From assembly GCA_003416985.1 (NCBI GenBank), contig QVIN01000004.1:665057-729056 (forward strand): a DNA stretch of 64,000 nucleotides, read 5' to 3'. Below are positions 33,720-43,139 of this stretch, piece by piece. Position 1 is the first letter of the stretch, and each line of letters opens with the position of its first letter. The notes under the pieces were generated by a model. That model saw nothing but the letters and a program-made list of their open reading frames with translations. It did no database searches and was not told where the DNA came from. A program made the translations under genes and the position numbers. The stretch comes from Duganella sp. BJB480 (GTDB lineage: Bacteria; Pseudomonadota; Gammaproteobacteria; Burkholderiales; Burkholderiaceae_D).

Positions 33720-34988
33720 GTGAGCACCTCCATCCTGTCCGCCAGCCCCGCCGCCCCGCTCCACGTGTGGAGCGGCCAGCGCGTGCTGGTGGTGGAGGAC
33801 AGCCTGGTGCAGCGCGGTTACCTGTGCGGCCTGCTGCGCCAGCTCGACTTCGGCGAGGTGCTGGAGGCGGCCGACGGCGTCGAAGCCCTGGCGGTGCTGG
33901 AGCGCCTGGGCGGCGACGGCGTGTTCCTGGTGCTGACCGACCTGGAGATGCCGGGCATGGACGGCATCGAGCTGACTTGCCAGCTGCGCGAACGGCAACT
34001 GGCGCGCAACCTGATCGTGGTCAGCGCGCGCGATCCGCGCCTGCTGGAGGTGATCGAGAGCATGAACTTCGAGGACGCCTGCATGGACCTGCTGGGCACC
34101 CTGCTCAAGCCGGTGCAGCTGGACGCGCTGGCCATGTTGCTCGACCGCGCCGGCAAGAAGACCATCGTCAGCCCGGCCTGCGCGCGGCCGGAGATGCCGC
34201 CGCCGGAGGAGCTGGAGCAGGCCATCGCGCGGCAGGAATTCGTCCCGCACTTCCAGCCCAAGGTGACCATCCAGAACGGCCACCTGAAGGGCTTGGAGGC
34301 GCTGGCGCGCTGGCAGCATCCGACGCGCGGGCTGCTGGCGCCGCTGTACTTCATCGAGGCGCTGGAGGGCACGCCGCTGATGGAGGAGTTCACGCTGCTG
34401 ATGGTGCGCCAGGTGCTGGACCGGCTGCTGGAGTGGAAGCGGCACGGCCTGCCGCCGCTGACGGTGTCGGTCAACCTGTCGGCCGACAACCTGGCCGAGC
34501 GCGGCTTCATCGACCGCCTGATGGCGCTGGTGAGCGGCTCCGGCGTGCCGCCGTCGGCGCTGGTGTGGGAAGTGACCGAGACCAGCGTGATGCGCCAGCT
34601 GTCGCAGGCGCTGACCAACATGGGGCGGCTGCGGCTGATGGGCTTCGGCCTGGCGATGGACGACTTCGGCATCGGCTACTCGTCGATGCAGCAGTTCGCC
34701 CGCTGCCCGTTCACCGAGCTCAAGATCGACCGCGCCTTCGTCCACGGCGCGTGGCAGTGGCCGAACCGGCACATGGTGCTCAAGAGCGCGCTGGACCTCG
34801 GCCAGAGCCTGGGCGTGGCCACCGTGGCCGAGGGCGTGGAGACGCTGGCCGACTGGCGGCTGCTGCGCAGCCTGGGCTGCGACATGGCGCAGGGCTACCT
34901 GCTGGCCAAGCCGATGCCGGCCGGCGAGCTGGTGGCCTGGATCCGCCACGAGCGGCGCCGCCTGCGCGAACTGGCGGAGCAACCGTAG
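33720..34988 (+). CDS. Receiver-EAL response regulator (c-di-GMP phosphodiesterase)
   Basis: This 422-residue protein joins a receiver (about 20-145, acceptor D74 in LTDLEMPGMDG, lysine in LLKPV) to an EAL domain (about 165-410). The EAL signature is E193-A194-L195 in LEALARWQHP. Other catalytic blocks are intact: SVNLSADNL, WEVTETS, DDFGIGYSS, LKIDR, EGVETLAD and QGYLLAKP. It should hydrolyse c-di-GMP when phosphorylated, most simply by the adjacent CheA. The start is a GTG 12 bases after the cheB stop; the ribosome site is weak. The placement links chemotaxis signalling to c-di-GMP turnover. Confidence 0.92.
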   Translation: MSTSILSASPAAPLHVWSGQRVLVVEDSLVQRGYLCGLLRQLDFGEVLEAADGVEALAVLERLGGDGVFLVLTDLEMPGMDGIELTCQLRERQLARNLIVVSARDPRLLEVIESMNFEDACMDLLGTLLKPVQLDALAMLLDRAGKKTIVSPACARPEMPPPEELEQAIARQEFVPHFQPKVTIQNGHLKGLEALARWQHPTRGLLAPLYFIEALEGTPLMEEFTLLMVRQVLDRLLEWKRHGLPPLTVSVNLSADNLAERGFIDRLMALVSGSGVPPSALVWEVTETSVMRQLSQALTNMGRLRLMGFGLAMDDFGIGYSSMQQFARCPFTELKIDRAFVHGAWQWPNRHMVLKSALDLGQSLGVATVAEGVETLADWRLLRSLGCDMAQGYLLAKPMPAGELVAWIRHERRRLRELAEQP

Positions 34989-35027
34989 TCCGGCAGGTCC
35001 GTACGGTTTTATCAACTGGGAGGCGAT

Positions 35028-36728
35028 ATGTTGTCTACATTAACGGTCAGGGCCAAGATCATCATCCTGCTGTCGGTGGCGGTGCTGGCGCTGGTGGCGG
35101 TGGTCGCGATCGCCTTCGTCGGCTTGAAGCAGGACGCGGCCATGCTGGCGGAGGTCGGCAGGAACCGGCTGCCCTCGGTGCAGGGGCTGCTGCAGGTGAG
35201 CGAGGGCCAGACCGCGGTACGCTCGGCCAACCGCGCCATGGACGCGGTGGCGGCCTATCCCGAAAACTTCGACCAGATCGCGCAACAGATCAAGCGCAAG
35301 CAGGAGATCTGGGCCGGCATCGACAAGGGCTGGAAGATCTACGAGCCGCTGCCGCAGGAACCCGAGGAGGAGGCGCTGTGGAAGGTGTTCGTCAAGCAGT
35401 GGGATGCCTGGAAGGCGCGCGACGTGATCATCGGCGAGGCGGCCGGCCGGATCGCGCGGTCCGCCCCCGGCCAGCGCAAGGAGCTGTTCGTCGCGCTGCA
35501 CAAGGCGGTCGTCGAGGCCGGGCCGTTCTTCCACGACGCCGAGGACAGCCTGAACAAGCTGGTGGCGCTCAACGTCGGCTACGGCGACGCCGCCGTGCGC
35601 CAGGCCGACACCTCGTCGGCGCACGCGCTCAACCTGATGTACACGACCGGCGGCGTGGCGCTGGCGCTGCTGGTGGCGATCGGCCTGCTGATCCTGAACG
35701 GCATCATGCGCCAGCTGGGCGGCGATCCGGCCTACGCGGCCGAGATCGTGCGGCAGGTGGCCGAGGGCGACCTCAGCGCCGACGTCGCGCTCAGGAACGG
35801 CGACAGCACCAGCCTGCTGGCGGCGATGAAGGGCATGATAGCCAGGCTGTCGCACGTGGTGCAGGAGGTGAACAACGGCGCCGAGTCGCTGGCCAGCGCC
35901 TCCGAGGAGGTCAGCGCCACCGCGCAGGCGCTGTCGCAGGCCGCCAGCGAGCAGGCCGCCGGCACCGAGGAGACCAGCGCCTCGGTCGAGCAGATGACCG
36001 CCTCGATCTCGCAGAACACGGAAAACGCCAAGGTCACCGACGGCATCGCCAGCAAGGCGGCGCTGGAGGCGGCCGAGGGCGGCGAGGCGGTCAGGTCGAC
36101 GGTGGCGGCGATGCGGCAGATCGCCAAGAAGATCAGCATCATCGACGACATCGCCTACCAGACCAACCTGCTGGCGCTGAACGCGGCGATCGAGGCGGCC
36201 CGCGCGGGCGAGCACGGCAAGGGCTTCGCGGTGGTGGCGGCCGAGGTGCGCAAGCTGGCCGAGCGCAGCCAGGTGGCGGCGCAGGAGATCGAGCAGGTGG
36301 CGTCGAGCAGCGTGCAGCTGGCCGAGAAGGCCGGCCGCCTGCTCGACGAGATGGTGCCCAACATCCGCAAGACGTCCAACCTGGTGCAGGAGATCACGGC
36401 GGCGTCGGAGGAGCAGTCGGCCGGCGTCGGCCAGATCAACGCCGCCGTCACCCAGCTGAGCCAGACCACCCAGCAGAACGCCTCCAGTTCCGAGGAGCTG
36501 GCCGCCACCGCCGAGGAGATGAGCGGCCAGGCCGAGCAGCTGCAGCAGACCATGTCCTTCTTCACGCTGGCCGGCGCTTCGCGGCCGGCGCGTGCGGGCG
36601 GGGAGCGCAAGCCGGGCAGGCCGGACAAGCCCGGGCCGGCCGGCAAGGCGCCGGCGCGGCCGCGCGGCGGCAGCCACCGCATGGCCGACATGAGCGATCC
36701 GGATGAATCGCATTTCGTCAAATTCTGA
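35028..36728 (+). CDS. Methyl-accepting chemotaxis protein with C-terminal pentapeptide
   Basis: A 566-residue receptor. TM1 (about 8-28) and TM2 (about 205-225) flank a helical periplasmic sensor. HAMP and the cytoplasmic coiled coil follow, with the tip [20 protein letters not shown] near residue 377. After residue 515 a flexible Ala/Gly/Pro/Lys/Arg-rich linker of about 45 residues ends in [10 protein letters not shown]. The last five residues, HFVKF, fit the x-aromatic-x-x-aromatic pattern of receptor pentapeptides that tether CheR or CheB. GGGAGG lies about five bases before the ATG. Confidence 0.94.
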   Translation: MLSTLTVRAKIIILLSVAVLALVAVVAIAFVGLKQDAAMLAEVGRNRLPSVQGLLQVSEGQTAVRSANRAMDAVAAYPENFDQIAQQIKRKQEIWAGIDKGWKIYEPLPQEPEEEALWKVFVKQWDAWKARDVIIGEAAGRIARSAPGQRKELFVALHKAVVEAGPFFHDAEDSLNKLVALNVGYGDAAVRQADTSSAHALNLMYTTGGVALALLVAIGLLILNGIMRQLGGDPAYAAEIVRQVAEGDLSADVALRNGDSTSLLAAMKGMIARLSHVVQEVNNGAESLASASEEVSATAQALSQAASEQAAGTEETSASVEQMTASISQNTENAKVTDGIASKAALEAAEGGEAVRSTVAAMRQIAKKISIIDDIAYQTNLLALNAAIEAARAGEHGKGFAVVAAEVRKLAERSQVAAQEIEQVASSSVQLAEKAGRLLDEMVPNIRKTSNLVQEITAASEEQSAGVGQINAAVTQLSQTTQQNASSSEELAATAEEMSGQAEQLQQTMSFFTLAGASRPARAGGERKPGRPDKPGPAGKAPARPRGGSHRMADMSDPDESHFVKF

Positions 36729-36739
36729 GCGAGGCGCAG

Positions 36740-37237
36740 ATGAACACCATGACCACACCGGCGCAATACCTCAGCTTCATGCTGGGCCAGGAGATGTTCG
36801 CCATCGGCATCCTGGCGGTGCGCGAGATTCTCGAGTACGCCGGCGTGACGCCGGTGCCGCAGATGCCGGCCTGTATCAGCGGCGTCATCAACCTGCGCGG
36901 CACGGCGGTGCCGGTGCTGGACCTGGCGCGCCGGCTGGAGCGCGCGCCGTCGCCGATCGGCAAGCGCACCTGCATCATCGTGGTCGAGGTCGACAGCGGC
37001 GGGGATGGCGCCTTCGTGATCGGCATCCTGGTCGACGCCGTCAACGCCGTGCTCGACATACCGCCGGCCGAGATCGAGCCGGCGCCCAGCTTCGGCGCCC
37101 AGGTGCGTGCCGAGCTGCTGCAGGGCATCGGCAAGGTGGACGGCCGCTTCGTGTTGCTGCTCAACGTGCAGCACGTGGTGGCGGCCAGCGAGCTGGCCGC
37201 GCTGGCCGAGGGCGGCGCGTTGGCGCAGGCTTCCTAG
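36740..37237 (+). CDS. cheW: Chemotaxis adaptor CheW (second copy)
   Basis: A 165-residue CheW lying between two receptor genes, 11 bp after the first of them. It shares with the first CheW the blocks FMLGQEMFAIGILAVREILEY, VPQMPACISGVINLRGTAVP and ILVDAVNAVLDI, but has a shorter N-terminus. Two adaptors in one operon may serve different receptor sets. Confidence 0.93.
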   Translation: MNTMTTPAQYLSFMLGQEMFAIGILAVREILEYAGVTPVPQMPACISGVINLRGTAVPVLDLARRLERAPSPIGKRTCIIVVEVDSGGDGAFVIGILVDAVNAVLDIPPAEIEPAPSFGAQVRAELLQGIGKVDGRFVLLLNVQHVVAASELAALAEGGALAQAS

Positions 37238-37354
37238 CGGGCCCATCCGGTGGCCGCGTGGGATGCGCGCCACAGGTGGGAATTGGTGAGAATTGCGGCG
37301 GCCGATTGGTTCACAATGACTCGTGACCCTCCCCGCCGATTGGAGAAAGCGCTC

Positions 37355-38839
37355 ATGTTCAAACAGATGAAAATGGAAACCCGGCTGCATGCCGGCTTTG
37401 GCGGCATCGTGCTGCTGGTGGTGCTGCTGGGCGTGATCGCGTTCGCCAAGCTCAGTTCGCTGCACGCGCACTGGAACGATTTCGAGACCATCACGCTGGC
37501 GCGCAAGAACGCGGTGCTGGAGGGCGTCACCGCGCACGGCGAGGCGGTCCATCACTTCAAGAACTACATGCTGCGCGGCGGCGACTACAACAGCAAGTTC
37601 CGCGCCGACCTGGCCGCCATCGACAAGAGCATGGGCGACTACAAGGGGGCCGGCGGCCTCACGCCCGAGGAGCAGACGCTGCTGAGCGACGTGGTGGCCG
37701 CCACCCGCAGCTACGGCGACAGCATGACCCAGCTGGAGGCCATGCACGAGAAGGGCATGTCGGCGCAGGAGATGGACAAGTCCATCAAGGGCGCGGACGA
37801 GGCCATCGCCAGCGCCTTCCGCAAGCTGCTCAAGGTCAACGACGGCGAGACCCGGGGCGAGTCGGCCGCCATGACCGAGGTGACCGACTCGGCCAAGCGG
37901 CTGATACTGGGCATGGACATCCTGATCTCGGTGCTGGGCTGCGTGCTGGCGGTGTGGCTGGCGCGCAGCCTGTCGGGCATCGTGCGCGAGGTGCAGATGG
38001 TGGTCGGCAGCCTGGCCGGCGCCTCCGAGGAGGTGAGCTCGACCGCGCAATCGCTGTCGCAGGCGGCCAGCGAGCAGGCCGCCGGCGTCGAGGAGACCAG
38101 CGCCTCGATCGAGCAGATGACGGCGTCGATCGCGCAGAACACCGAGAACGCCAAGGTCACCGACGGCATCGCCACCCAGGCGGCGGTGGACGCGGCGCGC
38201 GGCGGCGAGGTGGTCAAGGCCACGGCGATGGCGATGAAGCAGATCGCCGGCAAGATCGGCATCATCGACGACATCGCCTACCAGACCAACCTGCTGGCGT
38301 TGAACGCGGCGATCGAGGCGGCCCGTGCGGGCGAGCACGGCAAGGGCTTCGCGGTGGTGGCGGCCGAGGTGCGCAAGCTGGCCGAGCGCAGCCAGGTGGC
38401 GGCGCAGGAAATCGGCAAGGTGGCGGCCGACAGCGTGGAGCTGGCCGAGCAGGCCGGCCAGATGTTCGACGCGCTGGCGCCGAATATCCGCAAGACGTCG
38501 GAACTGGTGCAGGAGATCGCGGCGGCGTCGGAGGAGCAGAGCTCCGGCGTGCGGCAGATTAACAGCGCGGTGGGTCAGCTGAGCCAGACCACTCAGGTCA
38601 ACGCGGCCAGCTCGGAGGAGCTGGCGGCCACGTCGGAGGAGATGAGCGCCCAGGCCGAGCAGCTGGGCCTGTTGATGGCGGTGTTCAAGCAGTACGCGGT
38701 CGACACCGCGCCGCGCGCCGCGCCACGGCGGGCCGCCGTGCTGAGGCCGGGCGCCAAGCCGGCGCCGTCGCGCCCGTCGCGCAAGCTCGACCTGGTGGCC
38801 GAGGGCGCGCCGGACGAGACCAAGTTCACGCGCTTCTGA
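37355..38839 (+). CDS. Methyl-accepting chemotaxis protein with C-terminal pentapeptide
   Basis: A 494-residue receptor closing the operon. TM1 (about 10-30) and TM2 (about 187-208, [19 protein letters not shown]) enclose a four-helix-bundle sensor. The cytoplasmic domain is nearly the same as that of the receptor at 35028, including the tip [20 protein letters not shown] and downstream [20 protein letters not shown]. The flexible tail ends [15 protein letters not shown] fits the xFxxF pentapeptide pattern. GGAGAAAG precedes ATG 37355. It converges with the methyltransferase gene with no gap. The similar cytoplasmic halves suggest duplication followed by sensor change. Confidence 0.94.
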   Translation: MFKQMKMETRLHAGFGGIVLLVVLLGVIAFAKLSSLHAHWNDFETITLARKNAVLEGVTAHGEAVHHFKNYMLRGGDYNSKFRADLAAIDKSMGDYKGAGGLTPEEQTLLSDVVAATRSYGDSMTQLEAMHEKGMSAQEMDKSIKGADEAIASAFRKLLKVNDGETRGESAAMTEVTDSAKRLILGMDILISVLGCVLAVWLARSLSGIVREVQMVVGSLAGASEEVSSTAQSLSQAASEQAAGVEETSASIEQMTASIAQNTENAKVTDGIATQAAVDAARGGEVVKATAMAMKQIAGKIGIIDDIAYQTNLLALNAAIEAARAGEHGKGFAVVAAEVRKLAERSQVAAQEIGKVAADSVELAEQAGQMFDALAPNIRKTSELVQEIAAASEEQSSGVRQINSAVGQLSQTTQVNAASSEELAATSEEMSAQAEQLGLLMAVFKQYAVDTAPRAAPRRAAVLRPGAKPAPSRPSRKLDLVAEGAPDETKFTRF

Positions 38840-39652
38840 TCACGGCTTGACGAACTTCAGCGTCATGCGGTCGCTCTCGCCGATGGCCTTGTACTTGGCG
38901 CGGTCCTCGTCCTTGTTGGCGTAGGTCGGCGGCAGCGCCCACACGCCGTTCTTGTGCTCGGCGTCGTCCTTCGGATTGGCGTTGACCTCGGACTTGTCGG
39001 CCAGCTTGAAGCCCGCCGCCTCGGCCAGGCCGATCACATATTTCTCGTGCATGTAGCCGGTGCTGGCATCCTTGTCCTGCGTCTTGGAAGCCGGCAGGCG
39101 ATGCTCGACCACGCCGAACACGCCGCCTTTTTTCAGGCTGGCGTAGACGCTGCCGAACAGCACCTTCAGGTTGTCCGGCCCGGTCTCCATCCAGTTGTGG
39201 ACATTGCGGAACGTGAGCACCATGTCGACGCTGCCGGCCGGCGCGAACTCATACTTGCGCGGCGGCGAGAACACGCCCAGCGCCACCTTGTTGTACACCT
39301 CCGGCTTGGCGTTCAGGCGCGCCATGAAGCGCTCGGCTCCCTTGCGTTCGTTGGCGTCGGGCGAGGCCAGGTCGTCGCCGGCGGCGATCAGCTTGCCGTG
39401 GTCGCGCAGATAGGGCGCCAGGATCTCGGTGTACCAGCCGCCGCCCGGGGCCAGCTCGACCACCGTCATGGTCGGCTTGATGCCGAAAAAGCTCAGCGTC
39501 TCGTACGGATGGCGATAGACGTCGCGCTCCACATTGGCCGGCGTGCGCGACGGCGCCGCGATGGCGGCCTTCAGCGCCGCGTCCTCGGCGGCGAAGGCGC
39601 CGCCCGCGATCAGCATGGTGGTGGCGAGGACGGCAAGTACGGTTCGTTTCAT
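38840..39652 (-). CDS. Exported class I SAM-methyltransferase-like protein
   Basis: The 270-residue product starts with a clear signal peptide (MKRTVLAVLATTMLIAGGAF, cut near AFA-A), so it should act in the periplasm. The body is a Rossmann methyltransferase fold: motif I MTVVELAPGGGWYTEIL, an acidic AAGDDLAS strand and DMVLTFRNVHNW. SAM is not normally available outside the cytoplasm, so the fold may serve another purpose. This exported family occurs widely in proteobacteria without assigned function. It is divergent from the TldD-like operon across a 440-bp gap and converges with the last receptor. Confidence 0.85.
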   Translation of the reverse strand: MKRTVLAVLATTMLIAGGAFAAEDAALKAAIAAPSRTPANVERDVYRHPYETLSFFGIKPTMTVVELAPGGGWYTEILAPYLRDHGKLIAAGDDLASPDANERKGAERFMARLNAKPEVYNKVALGVFSPPRKYEFAPAGSVDMVLTFRNVHNWMETGPDNLKVLFGSVYASLKKGGVFGVVEHRLPASKTQDKDASTGYMHEKYVIGLAEAAGFKLADKSEVNANPKDDAEHKNGVWALPPTYANKDEDRAKYKAIGESDRMTLKFVKP

Positions 39653-39781
39653 GCAGGGTCTCCTGATGGATCATGGTTGTGGCGACGCGCAGCCGCTCGC
39701 CCAGCGCGATCATCGGCCAACCTTGCAAGTTGGTCAAGCGAATTGGGACGGCGCTCCATCCCGCAGTGACCGCGCGGCCGG

Positions 39782-39842
39782 CGGACACCTGGCGGACACT
39801 TCCGGACACTCGCGGACACTCGCGCGGACAGTCCGGCGGACA
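39782..39842 (+). repeat. Six CGGACA repeats at helical-turn spacing
   Basis: CGGACA occurs at 39782, 39793, 39803, 39813, 39825 and 39837, that is with spacings of 11, 10, 10, 12 and 12 bp; five of six continue as CGGACAC. Repeats once per DNA turn on the same face suggest cooperative binding of a regulator. They lie 53-113 bp upstream of the sigma-54-like promoter, a usual position for enhancer-binding-protein sites. The binding role is inference. Confidence 0.75.
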
Positions 39843-39894
39843 CCCGGGCCACGGCAAACATGGCAAATGCACCAACTTGCAACATGAAAACCCG

Positions 39895-39909
39895 TGGCAC
39901 ACATTTTGC
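39895..39909 (+). promoter_or_regulatory. Candidate sigma-54 (-24/-12) promoter for the TldD-like operon
   Basis: TGGCAC-N5-TTGC matches the sigma-54 consensus, with the GG (39896-39897) and GC (39908-39909) exactly 12 bp apart. The predicted start would be near 39921, giving a leader of about 170 bases before the TldD-like ATG. Confidence 0.55.
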
Positions 39910-40092
39910 CTATCTCGTTCCTTAATCCGGCGCTAATATTGCAAAACCCGCGGAAACGGCGGCGGATATTCAGGTGTAGTGCGAAGCAACGAGCGGTAAC
40001 GAAGTAGTTCCAGCTGGAAGAGCAAATAAAAAGCAGAATCCCGGGCGACCGGCCCGCAATCCTATCCTTGCTGTTACGTTTTTGGAGATACG

Positions 40093-41730
40093 ATGGAACG
40101 ACGTGCATTCCTCAATGTTAGTAGTCTGGCCCTGGGCACGATGTTGCTGCCCGCCTTCGGCCGCGCAATCGCGGCGGAAGAGCTGCTCAAGCCAGTCGCC
40201 CTTCAATTCAAGAAAATGCTGGCCGACACCGCGATGACCGCGGCGACCCAGGCCGGCGCTTCCTACTGCGACGTGCGGGTGGGACGCTATCTGAACCAGT
40301 TCATCACCACCCGCGACCTGAACGTCGAAAACGTGGTCAACACCGAATCGGCCGGCGTCGGCGTGCGCGTGATCGCCGGCGGCGCCTACGGCTTCGCCGC
40401 CACCAACGACATGACGCCGGACGGCGTGGCCGGCGCCGCGCGCCAGGCGGTCGCCATCGCCAAGGCCAACGCCAAGCTGCAGACCGAACCGGTGATCCTG
40501 GCGCCGGTCAAGGGCGTGGGCGAAGTGGCGTGGGCCACGCCCATCGTCAAGGACTGGCGCACCGTCGCCATCAAGGACAAGGCCGAGCTGCTGATCGCCG
40601 CCAACAAGGCCGGCATGGAGGGCGGCGCCAGCTTCATGCAGTCGCTGCTGTTCCAGGTGAACCAGCAGAAGTACTTCGCCTCCACCGACGGCTCCTACAT
40701 CGACCAGGACATGCACCGCCTGTGGATGCCGGTGTTCGCCACCGCCGTCGACCAGAAGACCAACAAGTTCCGCTCGCGCCAGGGCCTGTCGGCGCCGGTC
40801 GGCATGGGCTACGAATACCTGGACGCGCGGCCCGAGCACAAGATCAAGGCGGCCGGCGGCGTGACCACGCTGTACACCAAGTCCTACGACCTGATCGAGG
40901 ACGCGCGCGCGGCCGGCAAGCAGGCCAAGCAGAAGCTGACCGCCAAGTCGGTCGAGCCGGGCAAGTACGACCTGGTGCTGTCGCCGGAGCACCTGTGGCT
41001 GACCATCCACGAATCGGTCGGCCACCCGACCGAGCTCGATCGCGTGCTGGGCTACGAGGCCAACTACGCCGGCACCAGTTTCGCCACGCTGGACAAATGG
41101 CAGTCGAAGAAATTCAAGTACGGCTCGGACCTGGTCAACATCGTGGCCGACAAGACCACGCCGGGTTCGCTGGCCAACGTCGGCTACGACGACGAGGGCG
41201 TGCAGTGCAAGCGCTGGGACATCATCAAGGACGGCATCCTGGTCAACTACCAGGCCACGCGCGACCAGGCCCACATCATCGGCGAGAAGGAATCGCACGG
41301 CTGCTCGTACGCGGACAACTGGAGCAGCGTGCAGTTCCAGCGCATGCCCAACGTCTCGCTGCAGGCGGGTAAAAAGAAGATGACCCCGGACGAGATGGTC
41401 AAGGACGTCAAGAAGGGCATCTACATCGTCGGCGACGGTTCCTTCTCGATCGACCAGCAGCGCTACAACTTCCAGTTCGGCGGCCAGCTGTTCTACGAAA
41501 TCAAGAACGGCAAGATCGGCGAGATGCTGGAGGACGTGGCCTATCAATCGAACACCCAGGAGTTCTGGAACGCCTGCGCCGGTTTGTGCGACGAGCGCGA
41601 TTGGCGCATGGGCGGCTCCTTCTTCGACGGCAAAGGGCAGCCTTCGCAGGTGTCGGTGGTGTCGCATGGCGCCAGCACGGCGCGCTTCAACGGCATCAAC
41701 GTCATCAACACCGCACGCAAAATCGGCTAA
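40093..41730 (+). CDS. Tat-exported TldD-like metallopeptidase (first copy)
   Basis: The 545-residue protein has an N-terminal twin-arginine-type signal (MERRAFLNVSSLALGTMLLP, cut near AIA-A). The body is the TldD/PmbA fold with the zinc motif HESVGH (H306-H310), which marks it as the catalytic TldD-type partner. The C-terminal block reads CAGLCDERDW then GGSFFDGKGQPSQ; in E. coli TldD the corresponding GK-GQ loop has a cysteine ligand, not seen at that exact place here. Known TldD/TldE act in the cytoplasm on peptides such as microcin B17 precursor; export is unusual. It is followed by a TldE-like gene 17 bp on and opens the operon. A GGAG site precedes the ATG. Confidence 0.9.
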   Translation: MERRAFLNVSSLALGTMLLPAFGRAIAAEELLKPVALQFKKMLADTAMTAATQAGASYCDVRVGRYLNQFITTRDLNVENVVNTESAGVGVRVIAGGAYGFAATNDMTPDGVAGAARQAVAIAKANAKLQTEPVILAPVKGVGEVAWATPIVKDWRTVAIKDKAELLIAANKAGMEGGASFMQSLLFQVNQQKYFASTDGSYIDQDMHRLWMPVFATAVDQKTNKFRSRQGLSAPVGMGYEYLDARPEHKIKAAGGVTTLYTKSYDLIEDARAAGKQAKQKLTAKSVEPGKYDLVLSPEHLWLTIHESVGHPTELDRVLGYEANYAGTSFATLDKWQSKKFKYGSDLVNIVADKTTPGSLANVGYDDEGVQCKRWDIIKDGILVNYQATRDQAHIIGEKESHGCSYADNWSSVQFQRMPNVSLQAGKKKMTPDEMVKDVKKGIYIVGDGSFSIDQQRYNFQFGGQLFYEIKNGKIGEMLEDVAYQSNTQEFWNACAGLCDERDWRMGGSFFDGKGQPSQVSVVSHGASTARFNGINVINTARKIG

Positions 41731-41747
41731 GCCCTGGAGACCACGAG

Positions 41748-43085
41748 ATGAAGAATTTGAGTCAAGACGAAGCAAAACGCATCTGCGACAAGGTACTGTC
41801 CCTTTCCAAGGGCGACCAGTGCGAAGTGAACATCACCGGCAGCCGCAAGGGCAACATCCGCTACGCGCGCAACGCCGTGTCGACCGCCGGCTTGATCGAG
41901 GATACGCAGATGACCGTGTCGGTCGCCTTCGGCAAGAAGCAGGGCATCGCCAGCATCAACGAGTTTGACGACAAGTCGCTGGAAAAAGCCGTGCGCCGCG
42001 CGGAGGACCTGGCCCGCCTGGCGCCGGAGAATCCGGAGTTCATGCCGACGCCGACCAAGCAGGAATACAAGGCCAGCCAGACCTTCTTCCAGAAGACCGC
42101 CGACATCGATCCCGAATTCCGCGCGCAGGTGGCGGCCTACAGCATCGAGAACAGCAAGAAGAACAAGCTGGTGGCGGCGGGCTTCTTCACCGACAGCGCG
42201 CAGTTCACCACCATCGCCAACTCCAACGGCGTGTTCGGCTACCAGCAGGATACGGGGCTGGACTTCACCGTCACCGTGCGTACGGAAGACGGCCGCGGTT
42301 CGGGCTGGGTCAAGCGCAGCGTGGGCGACGTTGGCAAGTTCGACGCGCGCGAAGCGTCCAACGTGGCGATCGAGAAGGCCTTGAAATCGGTGGACGCCAA
42401 GGCGCTGGAGCCAGGCCGCTACACGGTGATCCTGGAGCCGGCGGCGACCTCGGACCTGCTGGGCTATATGTTCAGCGGCTTCGATGCGCGCCAGGCCGAC
42501 GAGGGCCGCAGCTTCCTGTCGAAGAAGGGCGGCGGCAACCGCATGGGCGAGAAGCTGTTCGACGAGCAGGTCAACGTCTGGGCCGATCCGTGGGACAAGG
42601 ACGTGGCGGTGCTGCCGTGGGACGGCCAGAACATGCTGGCCCGCGAACGCATGGACATCATCAAGGGCGGCAAGGTGGCCAACCTGGATTATTCGCGTTT
42701 CTGGGCGCAGAAGCAGGGCAAGCGCGCCGTCGGCTCGCCGGGCAACATCATCATGGCCGGCACCAACAAGTCGACCCAGGAGCTGATCGCCAACACCAAG
42801 AAGGGCGTGCTGGTGACGCGCACCTGGTACATCCGCATGGTCGATCCGCAGTCGGTGCTGCTGACCGGCTTGACGCGCGACGGCACCTTCTACATCGAGA
42901 ACGGCAAGATCAAGCATCCGATCAAGAACTTCCGCTTCAACGAAAGCCCGGTGACGATGTTGAACAACATCGAGGAACTGGGCCGGCCGGAAATCCTGGC
43001 GGGTGACGAGTCGCAGTACCAGTTGCTGATCCCGGCGATGCGGGTACGCGACTTCAACTTCACCTCGTTGTCGGACGCGGTGTAA
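41748..43085 (+). CDS. TldE/PmbA-like partner protein (first copy)
   Basis: A 445-residue TldD/PmbA-family protein without the HExxxH zinc motif, as in TldE/PmbA, the non-catalytic half of the TldD-TldE heterodimer. No signal peptide is visible (MKNLSQDEAKRICDKVLSLS). Recognisable blocks include YARNAVSTAGL and, near the C-terminus, SPVTMLNNIEELG. If the partner at 40093 is exported folded by Tat, this subunit could travel with it as a hitchhiker; otherwise the pair would be split across the membrane. ATG 41748 has GGAGACCACGAG upstream. The strict pairing with a TldD-like gene twice in tandem supports complex formation. Confidence 0.88.
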   Translation: MKNLSQDEAKRICDKVLSLSKGDQCEVNITGSRKGNIRYARNAVSTAGLIEDTQMTVSVAFGKKQGIASINEFDDKSLEKAVRRAEDLARLAPENPEFMPTPTKQEYKASQTFFQKTADIDPEFRAQVAAYSIENSKKNKLVAAGFFTDSAQFTTIANSNGVFGYQQDTGLDFTVTVRTEDGRGSGWVKRSVGDVGKFDAREASNVAIEKALKSVDAKALEPGRYTVILEPAATSDLLGYMFSGFDARQADEGRSFLSKKGGGNRMGEKLFDEQVNVWADPWDKDVAVLPWDGQNMLARERMDIIKGGKVANLDYSRFWAQKQGKRAVGSPGNIIMAGTNKSTQELIANTKKGVLVTRTWYIRMVDPQSVLLTGLTRDGTFYIENGKIKHPIKNFRFNESPVTMLNNIEELGRPEILAGDESQYQLLIPAMRVRDFNFTSLSDAV

Positions 43086-43093
43086 GGCATCAG

Positions 43094-43115
43094 GGGCCGG
43101 ATCCGATTCCGGCCC
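43094..43115 (+). other. 8-bp GC hairpin between the two TldD/TldE pairs
   Basis: GGGCCGGA (43094-43101) pairs perfectly with TCCGGCCC (43108-43115) around a 6-base loop, in the 54-bp gap before the second TldD-like gene. No T-run follows, so it is more likely an RNA-processing or stability element that tunes expression between pairs than a full terminator. Confidence 0.5.
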
Positions 43116-43139
43116 TGTTACGTTCATCAGGGAGTCAAA

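Larger units (their letters stand above)
39653..40092. other. 440-bp intergenic region without a gene
   Basis: This divergent gap between the exported methyltransferase-like gene and the first TldD-like gene codes for nothing convincing. It holds six phased CGGACA repeats (39782-39842), a sigma-54-like promoter on the plus strand (39895-39909) and an A/T-richer stretch before the TldD-like ribosome site (TTTTTGGAGA). Confidence 0.8.
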
